Assembly (NCBI GenBank): GCA_947474755.1
Contig: CANJJE010000002.1
Coordinates: forward strand, 124,001 to 188,000
From: Burkholderiales bacterium
GTDB taxonomy: Bacteria > Pseudomonadota > Gammaproteobacteria > Burkholderiales > Burkholderiaceae_C
Direction of reading: 5' to 3'
DNA length: 64,000 nucleotides
Shown: in pieces, positions 16,878 to 26,276 of the stretch
Numbering within the stretch: the first letter of the stretch is position 1
Layout of the letters: each line of letters begins with the position of its first letter
Made by a program: the position numbers and the translations under genes
The notes under the pieces: model-generated
The model's database searches: none
The model's input: the letters and a program-made list of their open reading frames with translations, nothing else
Told to the model about the DNA's origin: nothing

Positions 16878-18209
16878 ATGGCCGCACATGCCGTCCCCCG
16901 TTCCCATGAGGCGGCCCCGATCGACACCGATGCGTTCCCCGCCCGCGAGAGCCCTGTCGGGACGGTCCGCTGGCGACAGGGCGTGCGCTACGGCGCGCTC
17001 GGCCTGCCGCTGGCGTTCGTGGCCCTGCCGCTGTACGTGGTGCTGCCCAACCATTACGCCACCGAGTTCGGCATTCCACTGGCCACGCTGGGCGCTGTGT
17101 TGCTCGCTGCGCGCACGCTCGATGCGGTCGCCGATCCGCTGATCGGACGCGCGGCCGACCGATGGCTGGCTGGCGGTGGCTGTCAGGCCTGGTGGGCCAT
17201 CGTGATGGCTGCTGTGGTGCTGGCCGCCGGCTTTGCTGCGCTGTTCTTTCCGCAGGTCCGCGGCTCATCGGCCTTGCTGGCGTGGTGTGCGGTCACACTG
17301 GTGGTGACCTACCTCGGCTACAGCGTGGTCACGGTCGTGCACCAGGCGTGGGGCGCGCGGCTTGGCGGGGATGCGCCTCAGCGGGCACGCATCGTCGCAT
17401 GGCGTGAAGGGCTGGCGCTGGTGGGCGTGCTGGTCGCCAGCGTGCTGCCCTCGCTGGCCGGGCTGACGGTGACCACGGTCGTGTTCGCCCTGGTGCTGGC
17501 GATCGGCGTGCTGTTGTTGCGCGCGGCGCCGACACCGGCGGCGTCCAGGCCGTCGACACAACCGCTGTCGATGCGGCTTCCGTTCGCGACACCCGCATTC
17601 CGAAGGCTGCTGGCGGTGTACCTGGTCAACGGCATTGCCAGTGCGGTGCCTGCAACGCTGGTGCTGTTCTTCATCCGCGATCGGCTGCAGGCTCCGACAT
17701 TCGAACCGCTGTTCCTCGCCAGCTATTTCGCCGCCGGCGCCCTGTCGATCCCGCTGTGGGTACGCGCGGTACGCTGGTGGGGGCTGGAGCGTGCATGGCT
17801 GATCAGCATGACTCTGGCCATCGTTGTTTTCAGTGGCGCAACGATGCTGTCCGCGGGCGATGTGATCGCCTTCACCATCGTATGCACGCTCAGTGGTATC
17901 TGCCTGGGCGCCGACCTGACCTTGCCTGGCGCAATCCTCGCCGGCGTGATCCAGCGCGCGGGGCACGGCGAACAGTCGGAAGGCGCCTACTTCGGCTGGT
18001 GGAATTTCGCGACCAAGCTGAACCTGGCACTGGCCGCCGGCGTGGCCTTGCCCGCCTTGTCGTGGTTCGGCTATGCGCCGGGCAGCGACAGCCCGCAGGC
18101 GCTGGCCGCGCTGACCACCGCCTATTGCCTGCTGCCCTGCCTGCTCAAAGCCGGAGCGGCAGCGCTGCTCTACACCCTGCTGATACGAAACGCCCGGAAA
18201 ACACCATGA
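16878..18209 (+). CDS. MFS transporter (melibiose-symporter-like, MFS_2)
   Basis: 443-residue inner-membrane protein with about 12 hydrophobic segments. Features include AARTLDAVADPLIGRAADRW in the first half, characteristic of the GPH/MFS_2 branch that also includes lysophospholipid carriers. In this operon it is a candidate lipid or lipid-precursor carrier, but substrate is not shown by sequence. Its stop overlaps the ATG of the DUF3833 gene. Confidence 0.9.
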   Translation: MAAHAVPRSHEAAPIDTDAFPARESPVGTVRWRQGVRYGALGLPLAFVALPLYVVLPNHYATEFGIPLATLGAVLLAARTLDAVADPLIGRAADRWLAGGGCQAWWAIVMAAVVLAAGFAALFFPQVRGSSALLAWCAVTLVVTYLGYSVVTVVHQAWGARLGGDAPQRARIVAWREGLALVGVLVASVLPSLAGLTVTTVVFALVLAIGVLLLRAAPTPAASRPSTQPLSMRLPFATPAFRRLLAVYLVNGIASAVPATLVLFFIRDRLQAPTFEPLFLASYFAAGALSIPLWVRAVRWWGLERAWLISMTLAIVVFSGATMLSAGDVIAFTIVCTLSGICLGADLTLPGAILAGVIQRAGHGEQSEGAYFGWWNFATKLNLALAAGVALPALSWFGYAPGSDSPQALAALTTAYCLLPCLLKAGAAALLYTLLIRNARKTP

Positions 18210-18739
18210 ACAGACGTTTGATGTGGGTTGCGGCCGTGGCCGCCACTGTCTTGCTGACCTCTTGCGCAGGCCCGACGCCCGCCGACTACGCGACAGAGAA
18301 GCCGGTGCTCGACCTGAAGACCTATTTCGACGGCGACATCACCGCGCACGGCCTGTTTACCGATCGATCCGGCAAGGTGGTGCGCCGCTTCACTGTGCTG
18401 ATGAAGTGCAGCTGGCAGGGCGACGACGGTGTGCTGGACGAGCAATTCACCTACAGCGATGGCGAAAAGCAGCAACGCATCTGGTATCTGAAGAAGCTTC
18501 CCGGCGGGAGGTACACCGGCACCGCTGCCGACGTGGTCGGCACGGCTCAGGGCGAGACCGCCGGCAATGCCTTTCATTGGCGCTACACGCTGAACCTGCC
18601 TGTCGATGGCAAGACCTACGAGGTGCAATTCGATGACTGGATGTACCTGATGGATGAGCGCGTGATGCTGAACAAGGCGGTGATGAGCAAGTTCGGCGTT
18701 CGGCTGGGCGATGTGACGCTGTCGTTCTACAAGCCATGA
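18206..18739 (+). CDS. DUF3833 lipoprotein
   Basis: 177 residues with a lipobox (VLLTSC, Cys about residue 20) predicting a lipid-anchored periplasmic protein. The body (LDLKTYFDGDITAHGLFTDR and the YLMDERVMLNKAVMSKFG block) is the DUF3833 signature. The fold is lipocalin-like and could carry a lipid. Start fixed by the ATGA overlap with the MFS gene. Function unknown; the family recurs in singlet-oxygen-type lipid operons. Confidence 0.9.
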   Translation: MNRRLMWVAAVAATVLLTSCAGPTPADYATEKPVLDLKTYFDGDITAHGLFTDRSGKVVRRFTVLMKCSWQGDDGVLDEQFTYSDGEKQQRIWYLKKLPGGRYTGTAADVVGTAQGETAGNAFHWRYTLNLPVDGKTYEVQFDDWMYLMDERVMLNKAVMSKFGVRLGDVTLSFYKP

Positions 18740-18848
18740 CAGGCCGCATGGCCATCTTCGACGCGCAAGCCGCCGCGCCGAGCCGCCCCAGGCAAGGCCC
18801 GACCCTGTCAGGGGGTCGCTCGACGTACTCGTCGATGGGGGTACCGTC

Positions 18849-19622
18849 GTGTCCTTGAACCCTCGCATCACCGACTGGACCGGCCGCGTCGTCTGGCTGG
18901 TCGGCGCATCCAGCGGCATCGGTCTGGCCACAGCGAAACTCCTGCATGCGAGGGGCGCGAAGGTCGTCGTGTCGGCGCGCAACGCAGCCGCCGTGACGGC
19001 TTTCGAAGCCACGCACGCGGACAGCCTGGGCATCGCGCTGGATGCCACCGACCGCGAAGCCATGGCCCGTGCCGTCGAACGCATCGACGCGCGCTTCGGC
19101 CGGCTGGACATGGCGCTGTACTGCGCTGGCCATTACGCGGCCCTGCGCGCGACGGCCTTCGACCTGGATCAGATGCTGCAGCACGACAAGGTCAACTACG
19201 TCGGCGCGCTGTACATGCTGAACGCAGTGCTTCCGGTGGTGCTGCGGCAGAAGTCGGGGCACATCAGCCTGGTGGCCAGCGTGGCTGGCTACCGCGGCCT
19301 GCCGAACGCCTTGGCCTACGGCCCGACCAAGGCCGCACTGATCAACCTGGCGCAGACGTTGTACCTGGATCTGCAGCCTCAAGGCATCGGCGTATCGGTG
19401 ATCTGCCCGGGCTTCGTCGAGACGCCGCTGACGGCGCAGAACGAGTTCAAGATGCCGGCGCTGATCCAGCCGGAAGACGCCGCGCGCGAAATGCTCGCTG
19501 GCTGGGCGGCAGGGGAATTCGAGATTCATTTCCCGAAGCGTTTCACCCGCCTCCTGAAAGCGCTGAGCCACCTTGGCGACGGCCTGTACTTCAACGCCAT
19601 CCGGCGCCTCACCGGGCTGTGA
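18849..19622 (+). CDS. Short-chain dehydrogenase/reductase of the lipid operon
   Basis: 257 residues with the classical SDR coenzyme motif (VGASSGIGLATA), NAG-equivalent YCAGHYAAL and catalytic Y-x3-K in LAYGPTKAALI. C-terminal part (FPKRFTRLLKALSHL) resembles SDRs that act on membrane-associated substrates. Start is GTG at 18849; no in-frame ATG is nearer the 109-base gap. Likely reduces a ketone or aldehyde arising from fatty-acid modification; this is inferred. Confidence 0.9.
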   Translation: MSLNPRITDWTGRVVWLVGASSGIGLATAKLLHARGAKVVVSARNAAAVTAFEATHADSLGIALDATDREAMARAVERIDARFGRLDMALYCAGHYAALRATAFDLDQMLQHDKVNYVGALYMLNAVLPVVLRQKSGHISLVASVAGYRGLPNALAYGPTKAALINLAQTLYLDLQPQGIGVSVICPGFVETPLTAQNEFKMPALIQPEDAAREMLAGWAAGEFEIHFPKRFTRLLKALSHLGDGLYFNAIRRLTGL

Positions 19623-19633
19623 GTCCCGAACCC

Positions 19634-20077
19634 ATGACAGCCGCCCGCTGCAGCGACCCACGTGTGGCCCGTATCGTCGAGGCCTTCGAGGCCTTGACGC
19701 CGGCCGATCTGCCGCGGCTCGGCGATCTCTTCGCGCCCGACGCCCACTTCAAGGACCCATTCAACGAAGTGCGCGGCGTACCCGCCATCCGTCAGGTCTT
19801 CGAGCACATGTACGTGGCGCTGGATTCGCCGCGCTTCGTCATTCATGACGTGGTGGCACAAGGCGACCAGTGCGTGCTGACCTGGGATTTCATCTTCCGT
19901 TTCCGACGCTTCAGCCGTGAGTTGCAAACGGTGCGCGGCGCCTCTCACCTGAAGCTCGACGCCCACGGGCTGATCACGGCGCACCGAGACTACTGGGACG
20001 TGGCCGAAGAGTTGTACGAAAAGCTGCCGGGTGTCGGCGTGCTGATGCGCTGGCTGAAGCGGCGGGCGAATTCATGA
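19634..20077 (+). CDS. NTF2-like / SnoaL-like protein
   Basis: 147-residue cone-fold protein: VARIVEAFEALTPADLPRLG then APDAHFKDPFNEVRG and RDYWDVAEELYEKLP. The family includes ketosteroid-isomerase-like enzymes and binding proteins. A GTG at 19619 overlapping the SDR stop (GTGA) is an alternative start that would couple translation. Typical partner gene in this operon type; exact role unknown. Confidence 0.87.
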   Translation: MTAARCSDPRVARIVEAFEALTPADLPRLGDLFAPDAHFKDPFNEVRGVPAIRQVFEHMYVALDSPRFVIHDVVAQGDQCVLTWDFIFRFRRFSRELQTVRGASHLKLDAHGLITAHRDYWDVAEELYEKLPGVGVLMRWLKRRANS

Positions 20078-20102
20078 GGCGCTGCGCCCGCTGGGGCGCC
20101 TG

Positions 20103-21149
20103 ATGGTCGCCGTCGCGGTGATCGGCGCGGGCATCGCCGGTCTGACTGTCACTGCCGAGCTGGCAGCGCTCGGCCACGACATCTTTCTGTTCGACAAGAG
20201 CCGCAGCGTTGGCGGTCGCTGTGCGACGCGGCGCAGCGCGGTCGGGGCGTTCGACCACGGTGCGCCTGGCTTCAGTGCAACCACAGCCGCTTTCCGCGCA
20301 CAGGTTGCGGCCTGGCGACACGGGGGCTGGGTAGGCGCCGGCAGCGAAGGCGATGCCTTGGCGAGGCACGAGGCGCCGCAACACTCGACACCCTCGCCAA
20401 TCTACGGTGTGCCGTCGATGAATGCGCTGGCCCGGCAGCTTGAAGCCCAGCTGCCTGCCAGAGTCACCCTGCACACCGACAGTCAGGTGACTGCGATCGA
20501 GCCCGTATCTGAAGGCGAGGGCTGGCAGCTCCGCTTGAGCGACGGCATCGCATGCACCGCACGATTCGACGCGATCGTGGTCACGGTGCCCGCCGAGCAG
20601 GCCGCGTTGCTGCTGGCGCCTGATGCTGCGCAGGCCGAAGCGATGCGTCATACACGCAGTGACCCCTGCTGGACCGTCATGGCAGCGTGGGCCAGGCCGC
20701 GACCTGCGGTGCTGGAGACAAGCCTGAGCATCGATGCACAACGCGTGCTGTTGATGGCGCGGCGTGATGACGTGCGCCAGGGCCGCACCCACGAAGCGGG
20801 TATCGCCAATCGCTGGGTATTGCACGCCACGCCGCAGTGGACAGTCGAGCATCTGGACGCACCAGCGGAGACAGTGACTGCTGAATTGCTGCGCGCCTTT
20901 GCGCGTCTGCTCGGCACCGCCCTTGAAGCACCCCTGCATGCGGTCGCGCACCGCTGGCGTTACGCGCAGGTTCGCGCGCCGCGCAGCGAGCCTTTTGGCT
21001 GGCATCCGGCGCTTCGACTGGGGAGCTGCGGCGATGCCTGGCACGCCCATGGTGACCCTGGATCAACTTCGCCCGATGGCATCGAACGCGCCTGGCTCAG
21101 CGGCCGCGCACTCGCGCAGCAGATGCACCAAACCTTGTCGCCTCTCTGA
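20103..21149 (+). CDS. NAD(P)/FAD-dependent oxidoreductase, renalase-like
   Basis: 348 residues. VAVAVIGAGIAGLTVTAEL and SRSVGGRCATRR are the FAD-binding and GG motifs of the renalase/amine-oxidase branch; the C-terminus has LRLGSCGDAW. Second flavoprotein of the unit, only distantly related to the one at 12867. It begins 25 bases after the NTF2-like gene and is the last rightward gene before a convergent MFS gene. Substrate unknown; renalase homologues in Pseudomonas oxidise isomeric dihydro-NAD(P). Confidence 0.88.
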   Translation: MVAVAVIGAGIAGLTVTAELAALGHDIFLFDKSRSVGGRCATRRSAVGAFDHGAPGFSATTAAFRAQVAAWRHGGWVGAGSEGDALARHEAPQHSTPSPIYGVPSMNALARQLEAQLPARVTLHTDSQVTAIEPVSEGEGWQLRLSDGIACTARFDAIVVTVPAEQAALLLAPDAAQAEAMRHTRSDPCWTVMAAWARPRPAVLETSLSIDAQRVLLMARRDDVRQGRTHEAGIANRWVLHATPQWTVEHLDAPAETVTAELLRAFARLLGTALEAPLHAVAHRWRYAQVRAPRSEPFGWHPALRLGSCGDAWHAHGDPGSTSPDGIERAWLSGRALAQQMHQTLSPL

Positions 21150-21161
21150 ACAGTGCACGCT

Positions 21162-22349
21162 TCAGGCGTGCCCAGCCGTTCCTGAGAAACGACGCGAGAG
21201 CACCAGCACCACGACGGACAGCACGCTGAGCCACGCGGCCTGTCCATGCGCTCCAAACTGATCGATCATCAGGCCGCTGAACGACGGGCCGATCGCCCCG
21301 CCGACCGTGTAGCCGGTGATCATCGCGGCGGTGCCAGCAATGGCCGACGACGATGCGAACTGGTGAGCCACACGGATCATCGTCAGCGTGTACAGCGCAC
21401 CACCGACCGCGCCCCAGACAAACGCGCAGATCCACAGCACCGGCGGCCAGACGGCTGCGATTGCGAAGGCCGCCGATGCACTGAGAAGCAGGGCTCCAGC
21501 CAGCCCGAACACGGTGCGCGGCGACACATGGTCAGACAGCCAGCCACAGGGGTATTGCAAGGCAAAGCTGCCCAGGCCGAGCGCCCCGGCCAAAGACGTT
21601 GCCGCGGCCAGAGACAAACCGGATTGCGAGCCATAGGCCGTGGTGATCGAACCCAGGCCCGCCTCGAACACGCCGCCGGCAAAAGCGATCGTCACCAGGC
21701 CTGGCACGCTGCAGATCGTGGCCCACAGTCCCGCAGGGAGGGTGTCCTCGTTGCTGGCCTGCAGGGCGCGGACCCCCCGGCCGAAGGTGACCAACAGCCC
21801 CGCCAGCATCAGCGCCGCAGCAAACACGGTCAGCGCTTGTGGCGACAGCGGCAACAAGCCCGGCAAAAACGGCCCGATGGCCAGCGCAGCACCGAGCGCG
21901 CTTTGGTAGAGCCCGGTGAAACGGCCACGCCGTTCAGGCGGTGCGTTGTGCGCGATCAGTGCCTCGGTGCCATTCCAGACGGCCGCTGCACCGATGCCGC
22001 CGAGCACCGCCAGCGCGCACCACAGCGCGTAGTGCGAGGTGAAGGCGTACCCCAGCGTCGCCAGCGTCTCCAGGCTCATGCCGATGCGGTAGGCCGTGGC
22101 CACGCTCATGCGTGCGAACACCTGCGGCATCAGCGGCACCATCAGCGCCACCGTCAGGAAGGGCAGCATCGCCAGCACGCCGATCGCCGAGGCGCTGACA
22201 CCCGCCGTCTGCAGGCGCACCGCGAGCACCGGTTGCAGCATCGAGAACGACATCACCATCAGCGTGGTGGCGCAGGCCACTCGCAGCAAGGCGGTCATGG
22301 TGACGCGTTGGGAAGCAGAGGCAGAGCGGCCGCCTTGGGGCTCACTCAC
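21162..22349 (-). CDS. MFS transporter (YcaD-like)
   Basis: 395-residue protein with 12 predicted membrane segments, including a MFS motif-A-like loop and PPERRGRFTGLYQSALG in the middle. Resembles the YcaD/UMF2 branch of uncertain substrate. Start GTG at 22349 overlaps the TGA of the upstream small gene (GTGA), which supports it over the ATG at 22298. Confidence 0.87.
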   Translation of the reverse strand: MSEPQGGRSASASQRVTMTALLRVACATTLMVMSFSMLQPVLAVRLQTAGVSASAIGVLAMLPFLTVALMVPLMPQVFARMSVATAYRIGMSLETLATLGYAFTSHYALWCALAVLGGIGAAAVWNGTEALIAHNAPPERRGRFTGLYQSALGAALAIGPFLPGLLPLSPQALTVFAAALMLAGLLVTFGRGVRALQASNEDTLPAGLWATICSVPGLVTIAFAGGVFEAGLGSITTAYGSQSGLSLAAATSLAGALGLGSFALQYPCGWLSDHVSPRTVFGLAGALLLSASAAFAIAAVWPPVLWICAFVWGAVGGALYTLTMIRVAHQFASSSAIAGTAAMITGYTVGGAIGPSFSGLMIDQFGAHGQAAWLSVLSVVVLVLSRRFSGTAGHA

Positions 22350-22516
22350 CGGCGAGGCGCCCCACCGACCGCTGACTTCTCATCGAAATAGCACTCGCCA
22401 ACGGACCAGCGGCCACCCAGTTCGCCACAGATTCCCTGCGCATGCCAGACCTTCAGGCCGAACACGGCAATCACCACCACCAGACCGCCGAGCATCAAGA
22501 ACCACTTGTCCTTCAT
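22346..22516 (-). CDS. Small single-span membrane protein
   Basis: 56-residue protein, MKDKWFLMLGGLVVVIAVFG at the N-terminus forming one membrane helix, then a short segment with two cysteines (QGICGELGG and GECYFDEK). It is translated from ATG 22516 between corA and the MFS gene, and its stop overlaps the MFS GTG. No family recognised. The two cysteines lie on the predicted extracytoplasmic or cytoplasmic tail and could form a disulfide. Tight coupling suggests it is a real gene and perhaps a transporter partner. Confidence 0.72.
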   Translation of the reverse strand: MKDKWFLMLGGLVVVIAVFGLKVWHAQGICGELGGRWSVGECYFDEKSAVGGAPRR

Positions 22517-22520
22517 CGGA

Positions 22521-23480
22521 TCACAGCCAACCCTTGCGGCGGAAATAGATGAACGGCGCGGCGACCGACGCCACCATCAAGGCAATGGCATATGGATAGC
22601 CCAGCGTCCAATCCAACTCGGGCATTGACTTGAAGTTCATGCCGTAGATGCTCGCGATCAGCGTCGGTGGCAGCAACGCGACGCTCGCCACCGAGAACAT
22701 CTTGATGATCCTGTTCTGGTTGATGTTGATGAAACCGACGGTCGCATTCATCAGGAAGTTGATCTTGTCGAACAGGAAGGTGGTGTGACTGTCCAGCGAA
22801 TCGATGTCACGCATGATCTGCCGCGCCTCCTCGAACTGCTCGGCGTTCAGCAGTCGGCTGCGCATCATGAAGCTGACTGCGCGGCGGGTGTCCATCACAT
22901 TGCGGCGGATGCGGCCGTTCAGGTCTTCCTCTTTCGCGATGGCAGACAGCGCCTCGGCGGCCATCACATCGTTGACATCCTCCTTCAGCACCCGCTGGCT
23001 GACCTTTTCGAGCGCGTCGTAGATGCCTTCCAACGCATCGGCGCTGTACTCGGCATCGGCGTCATACAGCTTCAGGAGCACGTCCTTGGCGTCCTCGATC
23101 AGCGCTGGAATGCGCCGCGCGCGCAACCGCAGAAGACGGAACACCGGCAACTCCTCGCCGTGCACCGAGAACAAGACGTTCTTGAACAGGATGAACGCGA
23201 CCCTGACGTTTCGCGGCGTTTCGTCGTCATCAATCAGGAAGTCGCTGCGGATGTGCAGCTCGCCGTTGTCTTCTTCGTAGAAACGCGCCGACTCTTCCAG
23301 ATCATCGTCAACCGCATCATCGGGAATCGTGACCCCGAAATGCTGTGCGATCCAGCTTTTTTCCTCTGCCGTGGGTGCATCGAGGTCGACCCACACCGGC
23401 TGCACGTTGGACAGCGCATCACGGCTTTCGATCTCTTCCTGGAACAGCCGCCCGTGGGCCAGCGAAAAGACATTGAGCAT
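22521..23480 (-). CDS. corA: Magnesium/cobalt transporter CorA
   Basis: 319 residues. Acidic N-terminal cytoplasmic domain, long helices, then two C-terminal membrane segments with the family signature YGMNF (IASIYGMNFKSMPELDW). Imports Mg2+ as a pentamer. ATG at 23480 (MLNVFSLAHG) chosen; a longer frame adds 21 cysteine-rich residues unlike the family. A plausible promoter lies just upstream. Divergent from hpf. Confidence 0.95.
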   Translation of the reverse strand: MLNVFSLAHGRLFQEEIESRDALSNVQPVWVDLDAPTAEEKSWIAQHFGVTIPDDAVDDDLEESARFYEEDNGELHIRSDFLIDDDETPRNVRVAFILFKNVLFSVHGEELPVFRLLRLRARRIPALIEDAKDVLLKLYDADAEYSADALEGIYDALEKVSQRVLKEDVNDVMAAEALSAIAKEEDLNGRIRRNVMDTRRAVSFMMRSRLLNAEQFEEARQIMRDIDSLDSHTTFLFDKINFLMNATVGFININQNRIIKMFSVASVALLPPTLIASIYGMNFKSMPELDWTLGYPYAIALMVASVAAPFIYFRRKGWL

Positions 23481-23507
23481 GAACGCTCCAGCGAAGGGAC
23501 AGCAAAA

Positions 23508-23535
23508 ATTATCGCATCGGGGCCTTGCGGGTAAA
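23508..23535 (-). promoter_or_regulatory. Candidate sigma-70 promoter for corA
   Basis: On the minus strand: -35 TTTACC (23530-23535), 16-base spacer, -10 GATAAT (23508-23513). Predicted transcription start near 23501 leaves a leader of about 20 bases before the corA ATG. Confidence 0.4.
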
Positions 23536-23690
23536 GCGCACACAAATCGATACCGGTTGACTCGCTTTCCGCCTTGCCCGATTTGCCGATCAGGCGCAAG
23601 ATGATTCCGGGTCGGGTTGCGCCAGCCATCCGTGGTGACAAAGCCCCGCTCTTGTGCCTCCTGTTATTCATCCTTGTGAAAGGGAATTCC

Positions 23691-24032
23691 ATGAACTTGA
23701 CGATCAGCGGCCATCATCTCGACATTACGCCCTCTTTGCGTGAGTATGTGCTCACTAAGCTGGATCGGGTCACGCGTCATTTCGACCAAGTGGTCGACAT
23801 CACCGTGTTGTTGTCATTTGAAAAGCTGACGGAAAAAGAGCGTCGGCACAAGGCCGAAGTCACGCTCCATGTCAAAGGCAAGGACATATTCATCGAGCAG
23901 TCATGCGAAGACATGTACGCCGCCGTCGATCAGTTGATGGACAAGCTTGACCGCCAAGTGTGTCGCCACAAGCGCCGGCTGCAAGACCACCATCACGTGG
24001 CGGCAAAACGACTGGATGCCCAGGCGGCTTGA
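23691..24032 (+). CDS. hpf: Ribosome hibernation promoting factor (short HPF/RaiA family)
   Basis: 113-residue protein: [20 protein letters not shown] at the start, then [20 protein letters not shown] and [14 protein letters not shown]. Short-form HPF converts idle 70S ribosomes into 100S dimers in stationary phase. A good ribosome binding site (AAAGGGA) precedes the ATG, ruling out longer frames. Followed by a strong terminator, so it is separate from ptsN. rpoN, its usual upstream neighbour, is not here. Confidence 0.94.
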   Translation: MNLTISGHHLDITPSLREYVLTKLDRVTRHFDQVVDITVLLSFEKLTEKERRHKAEVTLHVKGKDIFIEQSCEDMYAAVDQLMDKLDRQVCRHKRRLQDHHHVAAKRLDAQAA

Positions 24033-24057
24033 CGCATCCCCTGACCACGTTGATCAT

Positions 24058-24090
24058 CGAAAACAGCGGCCAAGGGGCCGCTGTTTTTTC
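24058..24090 (+). terminator. Intrinsic terminator after hpf
   Basis: AAACAGCGGCC (24061-24071), AAGG loop, GGCCGCTGTTT (24076-24086) running into a T-tract: an 11-bp perfect stem beginning 29 bases after the hpf stop codon. Confidence 0.9.
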
Positions 24091-24262
24091 TTTGGCATTC
24101 CCCCTACACCGGGGGCTGAACTAGATTGCTGCAACGCAACACCATTGGCACAATGCCTCTCGGCCCATGGTCGATGCATCTTGATCAGGGCCTCACGTTT
24201 CTTGTCACCCCCACGGCAGCGTGCGACGAGGCGCAAGCCGAAGTTGCCGCTCGGACCATCCG

Positions 24263-24733
24263 ATGAACCGTCTCGCTGCCATCCTGCCTGCCAGCAATGT
24301 GCTGGTCGATGTGGACGCCACCAGCAAGAAGCGCGTGTTCGAACACGTCGGCTTGCTGTTCGAAAATCAGCACGCCGTCGCGCGTGCGACCGTCACCGAC
24401 AACCTGTTTGCGCGAGAGCGCCTGGGTTCGACCGGCCTCGGCCACGGCGTGGCCATACCTCACGGACGCATCAAGGGCCTGAAAAACCCTCTTGCCGCCG
24501 TCATACGGGTGCAGCATGCAATTCCATTCGATGCTCCGGACGACGAATCGGTCACGCTGATGATCTTCTTGCTGGTGCCTGAAGCCGCGACACAAAGGCA
24601 TCTCGAGATCCTGTCCGAGATCGCCGAGATGTTGAGCGACCGGGAATTGCGCGAACGCCTGAAGACCGAAAGTCCGGCGGCCAAGGTGCACGAACTGATC
24701 GCGAATTGGGAACCGCTGAAGTCCGTGGCCTGA
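24263..24733 (+). CDS. ptsN: PTS IIA-like nitrogen regulatory protein (EIIA-Ntr)
   Basis: 156 residues. The phosphoacceptor histidine is in [20 protein letters not shown]-Ntr receives phosphate from NPr/HPr and regulates rather than transports, affecting potassium and nitrogen or carbon balance. Lies between hpf and hprK, the conserved order in beta-proteobacteria. Start ATG 24263 ([14 protein letters not shown]). A weak promoter candidate is TTGCTG (24126) - 17 bases - CACAAT (24149). Confidence 0.94.
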   Translation: MNRLAAILPASNVLVDVDATSKKRVFEHVGLLFENQHAVARATVTDNLFARERLGSTGLGHGVAIPHGRIKGLKNPLAAVIRVQHAIPFDAPDDESVTLMIFLLVPEAATQRHLEILSEIAEMLSDRELRERLKTESPAAKVHELIANWEPLKSVA

Positions 24734-24806
24734 CGTTGCGGCCACACACGCCCCAGGTCGATCGCCCGCTGGTGCCCAGCCGGGCAGGCCCGCGCAACTC
24801 TGCGTC

Positions 24807-25760
24807 ATGAAACCCATCGTCATCAGCGCTGAAGCGCTGTTCGAACACCACCGAATCGCGTTGCGCTGGGAGTGGGTTGCAGGCCACGCGCACCCCGAGC
24901 GCCGCTTCGATGAGGTTGCGGTGCGAAATGCGCAATCGGCAGCAGACCTGGTCGGCTATCTGAATTACATCCATCCGTACCGGGTGCAGCTGGTCGGCCG
25001 CCGCGAGGTCGCCTATCTGCTCGACTCGTCTCCGGAAGATGAGGAGCGGCGCATCCAGCGCATCGTCACGCTGGAGCCACCGGTGGTCATCGTCGCCGAC
25101 GGACAGACGCCGCCTGACCGCTTGGTTGCGATGTGTGATCGTGCGGCGATCCCGCTGTTCGTCACGGCCGAGTCGGCCGGCCAGGTCATCGACATGGTGC
25201 GCGGCTATCTGAGCCAGCTGTTTGCAGAGCGCACGACCCGCCACGGCGTCTTCATGGACATCCTCGGGCTCGGCGTCCTGCTGACGGGAGAGTCCGGCTT
25301 GGGAAAAAGCGAGCTTGGTCTGGAGCTGATTTCTCGGGGTCATGGCCTGGTGGCCGACGATGCAGTCGACATCTATCGGATGTCGCAGAGCGCGCTCGAA
25401 GGGCGTTGCCCGGAGCTGCTGATGAACCTGCTCGAGGTTCGCGGCATCGGGCTGCTTGACATCAAAGCCATCTTTGGCGAGACGGCAGTGCGCCGCAAGA
25501 TGCGCGTCAAGCTGATCGTGCACCTGGTGCGCAAGGAAACGATGGAGCGCGAATTCGAGCGGCTTCCCTACGAGCCGCTGTACGAGAACATCCTCGACGT
25601 TCCGGTGCGCAAGGCGGTGATCGCTGTCGATGCGGGCCGCAATCTCGCGGTGCTGGTCGAAGCAGCGGTGCGCAACACCATCTTGCAGTTGCGCGGCATC
25701 GACACCTACAAGGAATTCATCGAGCGGCACCAGCGCGCGCTCGAGCGCGGTGCCGAATAA
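24807..25760 (+). CDS. hprK: HPr kinase/phosphorylase
   Basis: 317 residues. Walker A GESGLGKS at residues 161-168 (after [10 protein letters not shown]), and the HprK signature [17 protein letters not shown]. Phosphorylates and dephosphorylates a serine of HPr, controlling the incomplete PTS typical of this group. 73 bases after ptsN; the gap holds a small GC-rich hairpin (24770-24793). Confidence 0.96.
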   Translation: MKPIVISAEALFEHHRIALRWEWVAGHAHPERRFDEVAVRNAQSAADLVGYLNYIHPYRVQLVGRREVAYLLDSSPEDEERRIQRIVTLEPPVVIVADGQTPPDRLVAMCDRAAIPLFVTAESAGQVIDMVRGYLSQLFAERTTRHGVFMDILGLGVLLTGESGLGKSELGLELISRGHGLVADDAVDIYRMSQSALEGRCPELLMNLLEVRGIGLLDIKAIFGETAVRRKMRVKLIVHLVRKETMEREFERLPYEPLYENILDVPVRKAVIAVDAGRNLAVLVEAAVRNTILQLRGIDTYKEFIERHQRALERGAE

Positions 25761-25775
25761 GGCGCTGAGCGCCTT
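25759..25775. terminator. Short symmetric hairpin between convergent hprK and fur
   Basis: AAGGCGC-TGA-GCGCCTT, a perfect 7-bp stem directly at the hprK stop codon. No T-run on either strand, so a bidirectional terminator role is only possible. Confidence 0.35.
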
Positions 25776-25802
25776 CGAGCACTCAAGTCGGCGGGCGCAG
25801 AC

Positions 25803-26231
25803 TCAGCGCGGCTTGTGTGGGCAGTTCTTCTTTGCACACACCGCATACAGTGACAGGGCATGCTCCTGCAGATCGAAACCGCGCGACTGAGCAACAGCAC
25901 GTTGCCGGTTTTCGATTTCGGCGTCAAAGAACTCCTCGACACGGCCACAGTCAAGACACACCAGATGGTCGTGGTGCTTGCCTTCGTTGAGCTCAAACAC
26001 CGACTTGCCCGACTCGAAATGATTGCGTGACAGGATGCCCGCCTGCTCGAACTGCATCAACACCCGGTACACCGTGGCCAGTCCGACGTCAGAGCCTTCG
26101 GCGAGCAGCACCTTGTACACATCCTCCGCGGTCAGATGCCTCTGGATGGCCTGCTGGAAGACCTCCAGGATCTTGATGCGCGGCAATGTGGCTTTCAAGC
26201 CGCTGCTCTTCAGTTCGTCAGCGTTCGACAT
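25803..26231 (-). CDS. fur: Ferric uptake regulator Fur
   Basis: 142 residues. N-terminal winged helix ([20 protein letters not shown]), metal-site HHDH (86-89), C92-x2-C95 zinc pair and a second pair C132/C137 near the C-terminus. Iron-bound Fur represses iron acquisition genes. Divergent from bamE, an arrangement common in beta-proteobacteria. Confidence 0.97.
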   Translation of the reverse strand: MSNADELKSSGLKATLPRIKILEVFQQAIQRHLTAEDVYKVLLAEGSDVGLATVYRVLMQFEQAGILSRNHFESGKSVFELNEGKHHDHLVCLDCGRVEEFFDAEIENRQRAVAQSRGFDLQEHALSLYAVCAKKNCPHKPR

Positions 26232-26270
26232 GAGGGCTCCCGTGTGGCGATCGGGTCGTAGCCCTGCCGC

Positions 26271-26276
26271 TAGAAT
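26271..26276 (+). promoter_or_regulatory. Candidate -10 element for bamE
   Basis: TAGAAT lies 52 bases before the bamE ATG in the divergent fur-bamE gap. No good -35 was found at 17 bases. No clear Fur box was seen. Confidence 0.3.

Noticed and set aside
24147-24165. TGGCAC before ptsN considered as a sigma-54 -24 element
   Set aside because: No GC/TTGC element at the required -12 distance follows it.
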